64,000 nt of DNA. Source: SCBR16-9 sp964537975. Lineage in GTDB: Bacteria; Hydrogenedentota; Hydrogenedentia; Hydrogenedentales; SCBR16-9. Under the pieces are notes generated by a model. It saw nothing but the letters and a program-made list of their open reading frames with translations. It was not told where the DNA came from and did no database searches. Of the stretch, positions 18,270 through 26,752 are shown one piece after another. How positions within the stretch are numbered: position 1 is the first letter of the stretch; every line of letters starts with the position of its first letter. The stretch is taken from positions 1 to 64,000 of the forward strand of contig CAZIDP010000004.1 of assembly GCA_964537975.1 (NCBI GenBank), read 5' to 3'. A program made the position numbers and the translations under genes.

Positions 18270-19754
18270 TTATTCAGAAACTTCAGTGGGGGTTGATGCT
18301 ACCACGTCATCTACAACCGGAATATCCTCCAATACTTCAATACCCAGCTTTCCAATTACAGGCAACAACCGGGCTTGACGGAACAAATCACCTTCGGCGA
18401 GTTTAATATGCGTCACATCGGCTACAGGCTGATTAAATGTCGGATCAACATCAATCCACTCTCCCGCCCAGATTTTAGCCCACTGATGAAAATAAAAACC
18501 GGGATTTGATCCTTGCACATAGACCAATCCAGCTATTTCCCGAGCTGGTATGCCCGCCGCACGTGCCAGCCCGATAAAAAGAACACTATGCTCTGTGCAG
18601 TCACCCTCCAAGCTGTCCAACACTTCCAATGCATTGCTCAGGCGGGCAGAAAATGTGCTTTTCATATTTCCACTGACCCATTCACACAGGAGGCGAGAAA
18701 TCTCCAAAGCATTGGTTTCATCACCAACAATCTCAGCTGCTTTATCGATCAAACGTTGGTTATCACTTTGGATAAACGTCGTAGGACGTATCCAACGACT
18801 CTCAGCTTCATTTTCTATTGGGACATGCACTGGTTCAAAAATGGTAATGTCAGGCATGCGTGCCTCAAACAAAAAACCATTTTCTATTTCTGTGATAGTT
18901 TGGCGAATATCATTAAAGATATGGTCTTCTGTTAAGGGGCCACTAAGCATCAGCCGCAAAGTTTCCCGGGTACGTGGGCTTTGTAGCGGCACACTTACAG
19001 GTACTGCATTCGAAACGATTACGTCATTGCTGTAATCCACGTCTTTTGCAATTTCCTCCGGTTCAAGGCGCATGGTTATCATTCCGGCAACCTCGTCTTC
19101 AAGGGTCACACCATCCGCAGTCACATAGGCGATAGAATCAATGTTCATGACATCCAGGGACGTTTTAATCTTGTAAACTGTTGTTTCAACCCCGTCCAGG
19201 AAGCGAGTTTCCTGATCAATAATATGGCTCATCCCGGTAACTTCTGCTTCATACATGGGTTCAAATATAGTGAAATTAAGCATGTCTCCTACCTGAGGTG
19301 TGTTTTTTACCCAGTTGGTATGACGCATGGCATCGCGTAAAGATTCCTGGGGTGTCGGCAATTGATTCTCTACGACCTGGCCTGCCATTTCTTTTCGGAG
19401 TATCAGACTATTTCCATCGACAACAGCATCAAATGTAGATTTACCAGAAGGGTCTACCACCATTGAATCAATTTTAAGTAATTGCCCTTCTTCTGTGTAC
19501 GTCCGCTTGGTATAGATGTGCATCTCCTGCTTCACATCCATCATGGTCACTCGAAATTTAGAATCCTCAATTACAGAGACAGTGCCGTCTTCATTTTGTT
19601 CCACCTTATTTAAAGCATAACCAGCTTTTTCTCCTTGTAAATACAAGCCATACCAATACTCACCGGTTAAAGCGTCGATATCAAAATCATGCGCCACCAA
19701 AATTCGCGGAAAAATAATTGCACTTGCCATTAATAATACTCGCAGTTTATTCAT
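18270..19754 (-). CDS. Secreted transglutaminase-like domain protein
   Basis: A 494-residue exported protein. Residues 1-21 form a signal peptide ending in an LVA-H-type site. The C-terminal third is a transglutaminase-like (bacterial cysteine protease-fold) domain with the Cys-His-Asp triad visible: Cys386 in GDCTEHS, His423 in FYFHQWAKI, Asp437 in DVDPTF. The N-terminal half is beta-rich. It contains EYWYGLYLQGEKAGYA near residues 31-46, a common opening in this envelope-protein subgroup. AGGAGG lies 5 bases before ATG 19754. It precedes the AsmA-like gene, suggesting a joint envelope function (inference). Most such bacterial domains are thought to be proteases rather than cross-linkers. 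Confidence 0.85.
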   Translation of the reverse strand: MNKLRVLLMASAIIFPRILVAHDFDIDALTGEYWYGLYLQGEKAGYALNKVEQNEDGTVSVIEDSKFRVTMMDVKQEMHIYTKRTYTEEGQLLKIDSMVVDPSGKSTFDAVVDGNSLILRKEMAGQVVENQLPTPQESLRDAMRHTNWVKNTPQVGDMLNFTIFEPMYEAEVTGMSHIIDQETRFLDGVETTVYKIKTSLDVMNIDSIAYVTADGVTLEDEVAGMITMRLEPEEIAKDVDYSNDVIVSNAVPVSVPLQSPRTRETLRLMLSGPLTEDHIFNDIRQTITEIENGFLFEARMPDITIFEPVHVPIENEAESRWIRPTTFIQSDNQRLIDKAAEIVGDETNALEISRLLCEWVSGNMKSTFSARLSNALEVLDSLEGDCTEHSVLFIGLARAAGIPAREIAGLVYVQGSNPGFYFHQWAKIWAGEWIDVDPTFNQPVADVTHIKLAEGDLFRQARLLPVIGKLGIEVLEDIPVVDDVVASTPTEVSE

Positions 19755-20136
19755 AAAACCTCCTGATTACCTCATTTTTATTTTACAGAATTAAGACCAG
19801 CCAGTGGTAACTGATGTTTCCAGATACCTGATCAAAAAGATATTTTAATTAACGAGATTTAAATAATTTTCCTCTAATCATATATCAACATCGCCTCCAA
19901 GCTAATCATGCCCTACCCTGAAGCTATAATCATGACGCAAACTTTCTATAAATATTCATCACATTATTAAAAAACAGCCCAATACTGCTTTTGATAATCG
20001 AAGCGTGAGAAAGTGAATATGATATTATTGGACACACAAGGTATGGTAGTTTATTATTAATACGGAATTTAGCATCAATAATCGCAAGTAAGAACAATAA
20101 ATTTACAGATCAAGATAAAAAGAAAGAAGGTAACAG
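19755..20136 (+). other. Intergenic divergent region
   Basis: 382 bases between the divergent transglutaminase and DJ-1/PfpI genes. It is A+T-rich toward 20000-20130 and holds no supportable gene. No clear promoter hexamers, operators or hairpins were identified. Confidence 0.5.
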
Positions 20137-20718
20137 ATGGCTACAAAAAAAATTCTTATGATCGTGGGGGATTATGTAGAAGATTATGAAGTTATGGTAC
20201 CTTTCCAGGCTTTGGTAATGGTTGGACACATAGTACATACGGTATGTCCCGGAAAAGTTGCCCGGGATACCGTACGCACCGCTATTCATGATTTTGAAGG
20301 TGATCAAACCTATAGTGAAAAACCTGGACACAATTTTACACTAAATGCCGATTTCTCCACGGTAAACCCTGAGAACTATGATGCATTGCTTATACCTGGA
20401 GGAAGGGCACCAGAATATTTACGGTTGAATGAAAAAGTACTTGAGATTACACGACATTTCGTTGAACAATGGAAACCAATCGCCGCGGTATGTCACGGAT
20501 TACAGATTCTCGCCGCAGCTGGAGCCCTACAGGGTCGCACCTGCACCGGGTACCCGGCATGTGCCCCGGAAATAAACGGCGTCGGTGGACACTATATCGA
20601 GGTGCCTATTGATCAGGTTCATGTAGATAATAACCTGGTAACAGCGCCTGCCTGGCCTGCTCATCCTGCCTGGATTGCAGCGTTTCTCAAATTATTGGGT
20701 ACAGAAATAAACCTGTGA
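20137..20718 (+). CDS. DJ-1/PfpI-family protein (class I glutamine amidotransferase-like)
   Basis: A 193-residue flavodoxin-like alpha/beta protein. The family layout is complete. It opens with ILMIVGDYVEDYEVMVP carrying the conserved acidic residue, then YDALLIPGGRAPEYLR and the nucleophile elbow AAVCHGLQ (Cys119, His120). The C-terminal segment NNLVTAPAWPAHPAW aligns with the 'lvTsr.p.d.p.f' tail of PfpI proteins. Members include cysteine peptidases, deglycase- or chaperone-like proteins and isonitrile hydratases, so the activity is not predictable. AGAAGG lies 6 bases before the ATG. A second, distinct DJ-1 protein is encoded at 24348-24899. Confidence 0.9.
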   Translation: MATKKILMIVGDYVEDYEVMVPFQALVMVGHIVHTVCPGKVARDTVRTAIHDFEGDQTYSEKPGHNFTLNADFSTVNPENYDALLIPGGRAPEYLRLNEKVLEITRHFVEQWKPIAAVCHGLQILAAAGALQGRTCTGYPACAPEINGVGGHYIEVPIDQVHVDNNLVTAPAWPAHPAWIAAFLKLLGTEINL

Positions 20719-20987
20719 AGTAAGCTATAGCGTATACGGCATTCAATATTTTTTACTGAGACTATATTGTTTTCAAAGGCGAACAATAGATGTTGTTCTA
20801 TGTCTCTCTGGGCACAGGCCTGTATTGCGTCGTTGACAATGTCTATCACATCGCTGCCGGTGTTATCATCGGCAGTGATAATACCAAATGGCACAACTAA
20901 ATCATGTTTGTGTTCCATATCAAGTGCAGTAACAATGCGGTCATGTATCCCACTGACGAATAAGGTGCATGTTACAACCTGCCAGAC
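20661..20987 (-). pseudogene. Possible gene remnant antisense to DJ-1 3' end
   Basis: An open minus-strand stretch that reads as sensible protein (VTCTLFVSGIHDRIVTALD, then KHDLVVPFGIITADD and TGSDVIDIVNDAIQ). The balance of charged and hydrophobic residues looks better than in most shadow frames. It has no ribosome site, a stop at 20988 removes any longer N-terminus, and its end overlaps the DJ-1 gene. No family is recognised. The rest of 20719-21088 holds no gene I can support. Confidence 0.25.
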
Positions 20988-21039
20988 TTATAACATTTTC
21001 AAGCAGAAGCGCACGATGATATTGGCACACCACAATAAT

Positions 21040-21063
21040 GGGAGGTACACTGGGAGGTACACT
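21040..21063. repeat. Tandem 12-bp direct repeat
   Basis: Two exact head-to-tail copies of GGGAGGTACACT, just beyond the stop of the MmgE/PrpD gene. Likely slippage. Confidence 0.9.
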
Positions 21064-21088
21064 ACGCAATCGCAGGGAAACAATCTGT

Positions 21089-22609
21089 CTAAAAAATACC
21101 CCGATTGTCCTTCCGCTTGTACTTCAATTTTTCCGGCGGTACTTCAACATTCAACAGACAGAGATCATTTGCTTCCAACTCCGGTAAATTTTGGACTACC
21201 TCGATAAATCGTGCACGCTCCTCAGGCGTTATGATGTTCTCTGTCAATGTCTCAAATTTTTTCAGGTAATCTGAACGCTCCCAGGGATGCGCACCAAGAC
21301 AATGCGCATTGGCAACAGCTATTTCTTCTTTGATTGTATTGCCATCTTTGAAAACAATCTCGACACGTCCCCCGAAAGCTTTCTCTTTGGGATCTAGCGC
21401 ATGATAGCGTCTCGTCCATTCAGGGTCTTCAACCGTGCGTATCTTGTGCCATAACTGTACGGTGTCCGGACGTGAAGCACGCTCAGGTAAATAACTGGAG
21501 ATATGATGCCAAACGCCATCTTGCAATGCAACGGCGAAGATGAACATCAGGCTGTGGTCCAGGGTTTCACGGCTTGCATAGGGGTCCATCTTCTGGGGAT
21601 CATTGGCACCAGAACCAATTACATAATGGGTATGGTTACTTGTGTAAATGGTTATCGATTCTATGTCCTCAAAATTCATGATTTTTCCACGAATGCTAAA
21701 CGCCAGATCAATTAAGGCCTGGCTTTGATATTCCGCCGAATACTCCTTGGGGTAGGTTTCCAGAATGGCTCTTCGTGCTTCTCCGTTTTCTGGTAAAGTG
21801 ATACTGTATGCCGCGTCTGCACCACCCAACAAGTGCGCAATAACACTGTCTTCTCCCTCATAAATCGGTGTGGGACTTTTCTCGCCACGCATTGCCCGGT
21901 CTATTGCCTCTATTGCCAGTTTGCCAGCATGGGCTGGCGCATACGCCTTCCAACTGGATATTTCACCCTTGCGGGACTGACGCGTCGTGAAGCTGCAATG
22001 CACCGCATGGTTAATCGCGTGGAAAATGGTCTCGGTGTCCAGTTCCAACAGAGAACCAATCCCTGCTGCTTGCGCTGGACACAGATGGGCGATATGGTCT
22101 ATTTTATAGCCATGAAGACAGATGCCCTTTACCAGACTAACTTGGATTTCATACCCGGAGAGAATCCCCCGTATCAAGTCCAGACCACTCAATCCATGAT
22201 TTAAACCACATTGCTGTGCGACCGCCAATATGGGGGGGATATTATCCGCAGGATGCGAATAGTCGGCTGCCAGAAACGTATCGTGCATATCCAGTTCACG
22301 GACAGCAGTACCATTAGCCCAAGCGACCCATTCCGCGTCAAAGGTGAGTTCATTGCGTAACCCAAATAGTGTCGCACCACCATCACGTCCATGGGCCAAT
22401 GCCTGACTGCGCGCATTGGCAACCGGTTGACGGTTGATAGCTGCAATCGCCACAGCAGTATTGTCAATCAAACGATTGATCACCATTTCTCTGGCTGCGG
22501 CATCGATCGGGGCCTTGGAACCGGCTACCTCCGCAATTTTCCAAGCCAGTTGCGCTTCCTTGGGCAACAAATCTGCCGAGGGATGTACTTTCACTTCAAA
22601 AGTCTGCAT
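21089..22609 (-). CDS. MmgE/PrpD-family protein (2-methylcitrate dehydratase-like)
   Basis: A 506-residue cytoplasmic protein of the MmgE/PrpD family, which includes 2-methylcitrate dehydratase, cis-aconitate decarboxylase and iminodisuccinate epimerase. Visible family features are the helical N-terminal domain with DNTAVAIAAI, then TLFG, WANGTAVRELDMHDTF and the HPADNIPPILAVAQ segment with its active-site His. DLIRGILSGYEIQ and a KGEISSWKAYAPAHAG segment follow. The start is taken as ATG 22609 (GGA upstream) rather than an upstream TTG. The methylcitrate cycle's other genes (prpB, prpC) are absent here, so a different substrate is possible; the neighbours are sugar-acting enzymes. Confidence 0.85.
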   Translation of the reverse strand: MQTFEVKVHPSADLLPKEAQLAWKIAEVAGSKAPIDAAAREMVINRLIDNTAVAIAAINRQPVANARSQALAHGRDGGATLFGLRNELTFDAEWVAWANGTAVRELDMHDTFLAADYSHPADNIPPILAVAQQCGLNHGLSGLDLIRGILSGYEIQVSLVKGICLHGYKIDHIAHLCPAQAAGIGSLLELDTETIFHAINHAVHCSFTTRQSRKGEISSWKAYAPAHAGKLAIEAIDRAMRGEKSPTPIYEGEDSVIAHLLGGADAAYSITLPENGEARRAILETYPKEYSAEYQSQALIDLAFSIRGKIMNFEDIESITIYTSNHTHYVIGSGANDPQKMDPYASRETLDHSLMFIFAVALQDGVWHHISSYLPERASRPDTVQLWHKIRTVEDPEWTRRYHALDPKEKAFGGRVEIVFKDGNTIKEEIAVANAHCLGAHPWERSDYLKKFETLTENIITPEERARFIEVVQNLPELEANDLCLLNVEVPPEKLKYKRKDNRGIF

Positions 22610-22661
22610 GTTCTGTTTCCGTTCTGGCACCAATCAATGAATTAACGTATAAAATCGGATA

Positions 22662-22886
22662 CTAGCTTAACAAATAATAGAGTCGGATAATATCTGATCC
22701 GAAAAAAAGAAATATCACCGCTGCAACAAAAATAATCGTAATAATACCGGCAACAATCGAGGCAGGAATATCTCGATGTCGCGCACCTTTGAATGCTTCC
22801 CGTTTCCAGGGAGAATTCAATCGATCCCAAAACCGTGAAAACATAAGAAGTCGAAATCGATAAAAACCAAAAGGTAACCAAAACAT
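22662..22886 (-). CDS. Small membrane protein
   Basis: A 74-residue protein from ATG 22886, with AAAGG about 8 bases upstream. It opens with an aromatic segment (MFWLPFGFYRFRLLMFSRFW). A basic linker (KREAFKGARHRD) leads to one clear membrane helix (residues ~43-65, VAGIITIIFVAAVIFLFFG). A longer version from a TTG at 22988 would overlap the epimerase gene by 29 bases and is less likely. It lies between the epimerase and PrpD genes on the same strand. Function unknown. Confidence 0.5.
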   Translation of the reverse strand: MFWLPFGFYRFRLLMFSRFWDRLNSPWKREAFKGARHRDIPASIVAGIITIIFVAAVIFLFFGSDIIRLYYLLS

Positions 22887-22959
22887 CAGAAAGCCCTTTC
22901 TCCAATTGTAAACCAGGTTTGAAAGCTCACCTGCTGCTGTCTGGGCCGAACTTTTGATA

Positions 22960-23811
22960 TCAACCTGACGCTTTAGCCTCCTCCACAATCTTCATCAGGC
23001 GTCGTCCATACTCGGTGTAGGACTGAAACAAGGCATCTTCGCTTTTCGTCTGTTCACCGGTGTGGATAACAGCCGCCAAGTGCGGTTCTATCGAAAATCC
23101 ACCATCATACCCATTGGCCAGCAAGTCGGTGATAGTTTCTTTAACGTATCCCTCACCATCACCACAATAGCAATACACATTCTGGCCATTGGTATGTCGG
23201 GCATCTTTAATATGCACATAACATACAGCATGGGATACTTTCTTATAGTAATCCCAGGCATTCTGGCCATAGGTCACGGGATTGCCTGTATCATATACAA
23301 CTTTCAGTGCAGGACTATTCACTTCTTCCAACAATATGAGATTATTTTCTGGTGACAAGCCTCCCCAGCCGCTACAATTCTCATGAGCCAGAATAATGCC
23401 TTCTCCTTCAGCAATACGTGCAAATTCTTTTACACGTTTAATTGCTTCATTTCGCCACTCGGCTTCTGGTAATGGATTATCTTGATCATTGGGATAGCTC
23501 ATGATGCGAATAAAAGGGGTACCAAGGCTATGCATACGGGGGATAGAGCGCATCAAATCATCAATGTCGGCCTGAGGATCATTGGTGATTGGACGTGCCC
23601 AATTTGCGATTGCACTACCAAAGCATGAAACTTGCATATCCATGCTTTTAAGCTTTTCTTCTATCTGGAAAAACTTATCCTCATGAAGCTGCGTAATATT
23701 CTCGCCATCGACATTACGAAGTTCGATATGATTCCACCCCAAATCTTTATGTGCCAGAATCTGTGTGTCTATGGATTGCCCTGCTTCATCAGATATACCG
23801 GAATAAAACAT
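22960..23811 (-). CDS. Sugar phosphate isomerase/epimerase (xylose isomerase-like TIM barrel)
   Basis: A 283-residue TIM-barrel enzyme of the AP-endonuclease-2/xylose isomerase-like family. The alternating barrel signature is visible: NHIELRNVDG near the start, LAHENCSGWGG mid-protein with the metal-binding Glu and nearby His, VVYDTGNP, CYVHIKDARH, GGFSIEPHL near the end. These E/D/H residues form the usual divalent-metal site. Such enzymes epimerise or isomerise sugars and keto-sugars. ATG 23811 is preceded by AAAGGTG at 6 bases, and was preferred to the extra N-terminal 9 residues of the longer frame. It is probably transcribed with the PrpD gene. Confidence 0.88.
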   Translation of the reverse strand: MFYSGISDEAGQSIDTQILAHKDLGWNHIELRNVDGENITQLHEDKFFQIEEKLKSMDMQVSCFGSAIANWARPITNDPQADIDDLMRSIPRMHSLGTPFIRIMSYPNDQDNPLPEAEWRNEAIKRVKEFARIAEGEGIILAHENCSGWGGLSPENNLILLEEVNSPALKVVYDTGNPVTYGQNAWDYYKKVSHAVCYVHIKDARHTNGQNVYCYCGDGEGYVKETITDLLANGYDGGFSIEPHLAAVIHTGEQTKSEDALFQSYTEYGRRLMKIVEEAKASG

Positions 23812-23981
23812 GCTTTCACCTTTACTGTTCTTTACCAAGAGGTAACAAGGTTGATAACTATGACACCGAAATAATTTCGGTAGTCTAAAATATTGTGCCA
23901 GATAAAGCTATATCACATCAATACATATCTAATAAGCTTTACTATGTTGCTATAAAGTCTATGTCCGCCGGTGGCCATAAC

Positions 23982-24284
23982 CTACAAGTGTTCAAGCGGT
24001 AGTTGAATAACCACATGACGACCTTCCAGATGATTATAATTGCCTTGCGGTACGCGTACCAACAGTTCCGTATAAGCTGGTTCGTCACCAACCGTAATAT
24101 CCAACTGGTGTCCTTCAACATCCATATGTGGTTGTTTTGAACCACGGCGAATCGCTATGATTCGGCCATGTATAAGCCGGGTGGCTGAATCCGGTGGCAA
24201 ATTCCTGTCTTGCTCGCTCTTCTCAAACTCCACAGACTTGTTACCGTATACGCGCGGTACAGGATCGACAAAATCGTCAGACAT
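23982..24284 (-). CDS. Conserved-looking small protein, function unknown
   Basis: A 100-residue acidic protein that I do not recognise. It is beta-rich in the second half (HGRIIAIRRGSK, VGDEPAYTELLVRVPQGN, RHVVIQLPLEHL). The composition and length are those of a real soluble protein. The ATG at 24284 has only CGAG upstream. It lies 63 bases downstream of the DJ-1 gene on the same strand, so it may share its transcript. Gap 23812-23981 holds nothing visible. Confidence 0.55.
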   Translation of the reverse strand: MSDDFVDPVPRVYGNKSVEFEKSEQDRNLPPDSATRLIHGRIIAIRRGSKQPHMDVEGHQLDITVGDEPAYTELLVRVPQGNYNHLEGRHVVIQLPLEHL

Positions 24285-24347
24285 TGTAATCTCGTGGCTC
24301 CATTATATCAAGACGAATAACGAATCAGAACCAATGTGCACACAATT

Positions 24348-24899
24348 TCAAGGCCTCACCAATGCTTTCTCTATAACTTTGCGTTTTGCTTCACCTTGCA
24401 GTAATCGTACCAATTCCAACGCAAAATCCATCGCAGTACCGGGACCTCGTGAGGTTATTATTTTCCCATCTTTTTCCAGTGCAGAACCCGTGTTAATGAC
24501 ATTTGGGAAATCATCTGACACCACAAAGCCTGGATAAGACGTTATGGTCTTGCCCTCCAATAACCCAGCCTTGGCCAATACCTGGGGAGCGGCACATATG
24601 GCTCCAACAAACCGGTCACTTTCAACCATCTCTTTTAATAATGCATTGAGCCGGTTGTCCGCGGCCAAATGATCGGCACCAGGCAATCCACCAGGCAAAA
24701 TAACCATGTCATAGGAATCATTCATCGCCTCAGCGAGGGTCGTATCTGGCAATATAGTCACACCATGACTTGATTTTACAGGTTTACTATCAAGTCCTGC
24801 AGTAACAACATCCACATCAGCACGTCGCAGTATGTCGATTAAAGTAATGGCTTCCAGTTCTTCACACCCTTGCGCCAGCGGTATAAGTACTTTTGGCAT
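24348..24899 (-). CDS. DJ-1 family protein (YajL-like)
   Basis: A 183-residue DJ-1 superfamily protein closest in layout to YajL/DJ-1. It opens KVLIPLAQGCEELEAIT, with the conserved Glu of the 'EE' pair that polarises the catalytic Cys. YDMVILPGGLPGAD comes next, then VGAICAAPQ (Cys102), KTITSYPGF and a GPGTAMDFALELV C-terminus. Length and order are canonical. Proposed activities (glyoxalase III, deglycation, oxidative-stress chaperone) are contested for the family. AAGGAG lies 8 bases before ATG 24899. Confidence 0.93.
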   Translation of the reverse strand: MPKVLIPLAQGCEELEAITLIDILRRADVDVVTAGLDSKPVKSSHGVTILPDTTLAEAMNDSYDMVILPGGLPGADHLAADNRLNALLKEMVESDRFVGAICAAPQVLAKAGLLEGKTITSYPGFVVSDDFPNVINTGSALEKDGKIITSRGPGTAMDFALELVRLLQGEAKRKVIEKALVRP

Positions 24900-25284
24900 T
24901 CGAGATACTCCTTTTGCCGTTCAAAATTACGTAACTGCTATTTACAGGTAATGACCAGGCTCTCCTACGAGTTTAAAGGGCTGCCCCTTTTTTTTCAACT
25001 TAACCTCCAGTTTTCCAGAGAAGCAAGCGACCTACTGAATCTGATAAAAAATATTAGTTAGTATCAAATCACCAGGCTAGAAACAGCAACACAAGATACT
25101 AAAGGCAAAAATACGCTTGCTCCTGCACGGCAACTTATACGAACCTCAAAATCAAATCCCAAAGAGCTTTGATATTGACCACACATTTTGCGATACTTTC
25201 CAGGAAACTGCTCTCCAGAGTTTCTGGCGTCAACCAACCTTTCATTCCAGTTATGTTCGTATAAAAATGTAGGGGGCTGTGTCA
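24900..25284 (+). other. Intergenic divergent region upstream of sulfatase
   Basis: 385 bases with no supportable gene. Near 24975-24995 there is a short hairpin with a T-run (separate entry). CGTATAAAA at 25257-25265 could be the -10 of the sulfatase promoter, close to its ribosome site. Confidence 0.4.
24975..24995 (+). terminator. Terminator-like hairpin with T-run
   Basis: AAAGGG and CCCTTT pair around a 4-base loop and run into eight T residues. It has the shape of an intrinsic terminator on the plus strand, but no plus-strand gene lies just upstream. It could end a small untranslated RNA or limit read-through. Confidence 0.35.
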
Positions 25285-26724
25285 ATGCATATTACATCTC
25301 ATGCAGGTATTACCTTAGAACTACTCTCGACATCATTGCACGGTGCGTTCGACGAAAACGAATCAAATCCACCCCCAAATATACTCTGGCTCATGATGGA
25401 TGGCTGCCGGCCCGATGCCCTGGGTTGTTATGGAACACCTTGGGCACACACCCCACACATTGACCAAATTGCCGCCCGGGGTGTTTGCTTCAAAAACGCG
25501 ACAACACAATGCCCGGTGTGCGTACCTTCGCGCAATTCTATGAAAACTGGGCATTATTGCCACGAAATCGGCAAAATGTATTCTGGCGAGAAACCGGACA
25601 TAACACCACCCTATGCAGCCACAGCAAAAGACTACCCCAATTTGTTAAATCACTGGACCAACAGGGGCATGCGTCCTGTCAATCTGGGAAAGTCCAGCGC
25701 TTTTCAAAAAGACTGGGATCAGAAAGCAGACCTGCCTGCCCGGGTTTCATCACGACGGCATGATTCGGACAAATATTACGCACCTGTGAGTCTCACTACG
25801 TATGGCTGGCAAATCGGCGGCACACAAGATATTCACGTGGACGACACGATTGAAGGGGTATTGACAGATCAGGCACTGGATGTATTGAAATCGTTTGCGG
25901 ATCAGGGTACACCCTTCTTTTTGCGTATTTCCTATCAACCACCTCATGTACCTATCCAGGTTCCACCACCATTCATGCTGGAACTGGATGCAGTGAATCT
26001 GCCATTTCCCAATAAACAGATACTCGACAGCAAACCACGCTTTGAACGTGAGCAACTCCGCATATACTCCGGCACCCTGGATTTGTCTGAGCATGCCCTT
26101 CGCGTGGCTCGGGCAACCTATTACGGCATGGTCAGTATGGTTGATTATTTTATAGGTAAGTTGATGGATGCTTTAAATATGCTTGGGCTAATGGATAATA
26201 CTTTGATTGCAGTAAATTCCGACCACGGGCAAGCATTGGGAGAAAATGGACTGCATAAAAAGCGAAGTTTCTACGATCCGGTTATTCAGGCACCTCTCAT
26301 TATTTCCTGGCCGGGACACCTCCCACAAAACAAGCTGATCACAGAACAAGTTGAGATGCTAGATCTGATTCCCACGTTCATGGATATCGCTGGAATGCAC
26401 ATCCCGGAGACCCTGTCCGGTAAAAGTTTGTTGCCTCTGATGTTGGATAAGGAAACTACGGGACGTGAAGTGACGTATGCTGAGATTGATTACAGTGGTT
26501 CCATGTATCAACCACTTCGGGAAAACTCCGGCAGACGTGTCATGGCACGTACCCGGGACTGGAAACTCGATTATTTTAACGACCCGCGTGTCCCGGGCAA
26601 AGATGGCGCTTTATACAATCTGACAGATGACCCCTGGGAACACCACAATATGTACTGTGACCCAGCCTGCCGCGATGTTATTGAAGAACTGGAACAGTGC
26701 ATACACGATTGGGACCATGTTTAA
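25285..26724 (+). CDS. Sulfatase (type I, formylglycine-dependent)
   Basis: A 479-residue sulfatase. The maturation motif CVPSR (Cys79-Arg83) is intact, so the Cys would be converted to formylglycine. The metal site begins at LMMDGCRPDALGCYG, where the second Asp of the usual DD pair is Gly. A further metal/substrate segment is NSDHGQALGENG, followed by the typical IQAPLIISWPG. Near the C-terminus LYNLTDDPWEHHN is the standard sulfatase ending. AGGGGG lies 8 bases before ATG 25285; a GTG 6 bases further out sits too close to it. No signal peptide is seen, so the substrate (probably a sulfated sugar) must enter the cell. No sulfatase-maturating enzyme is encoded in the window. Confidence 0.93.
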   Translation: MHITSHAGITLELLSTSLHGAFDENESNPPPNILWLMMDGCRPDALGCYGTPWAHTPHIDQIAARGVCFKNATTQCPVCVPSRNSMKTGHYCHEIGKMYSGEKPDITPPYAATAKDYPNLLNHWTNRGMRPVNLGKSSAFQKDWDQKADLPARVSSRRHDSDKYYAPVSLTTYGWQIGGTQDIHVDDTIEGVLTDQALDVLKSFADQGTPFFLRISYQPPHVPIQVPPPFMLELDAVNLPFPNKQILDSKPRFEREQLRIYSGTLDLSEHALRVARATYYGMVSMVDYFIGKLMDALNMLGLMDNTLIAVNSDHGQALGENGLHKKRSFYDPVIQAPLIISWPGHLPQNKLITEQVEMLDLIPTFMDIAGMHIPETLSGKSLLPLMLDKETTGREVTYAEIDYSGSMYQPLRENSGRRVMARTRDWKLDYFNDPRVPGKDGALYNLTDDPWEHHNMYCDPACRDVIEELEQCIHDWDHV

Positions 26725-26752
26725 TTTAGCCCCAAAATTAAAAATATACAGA

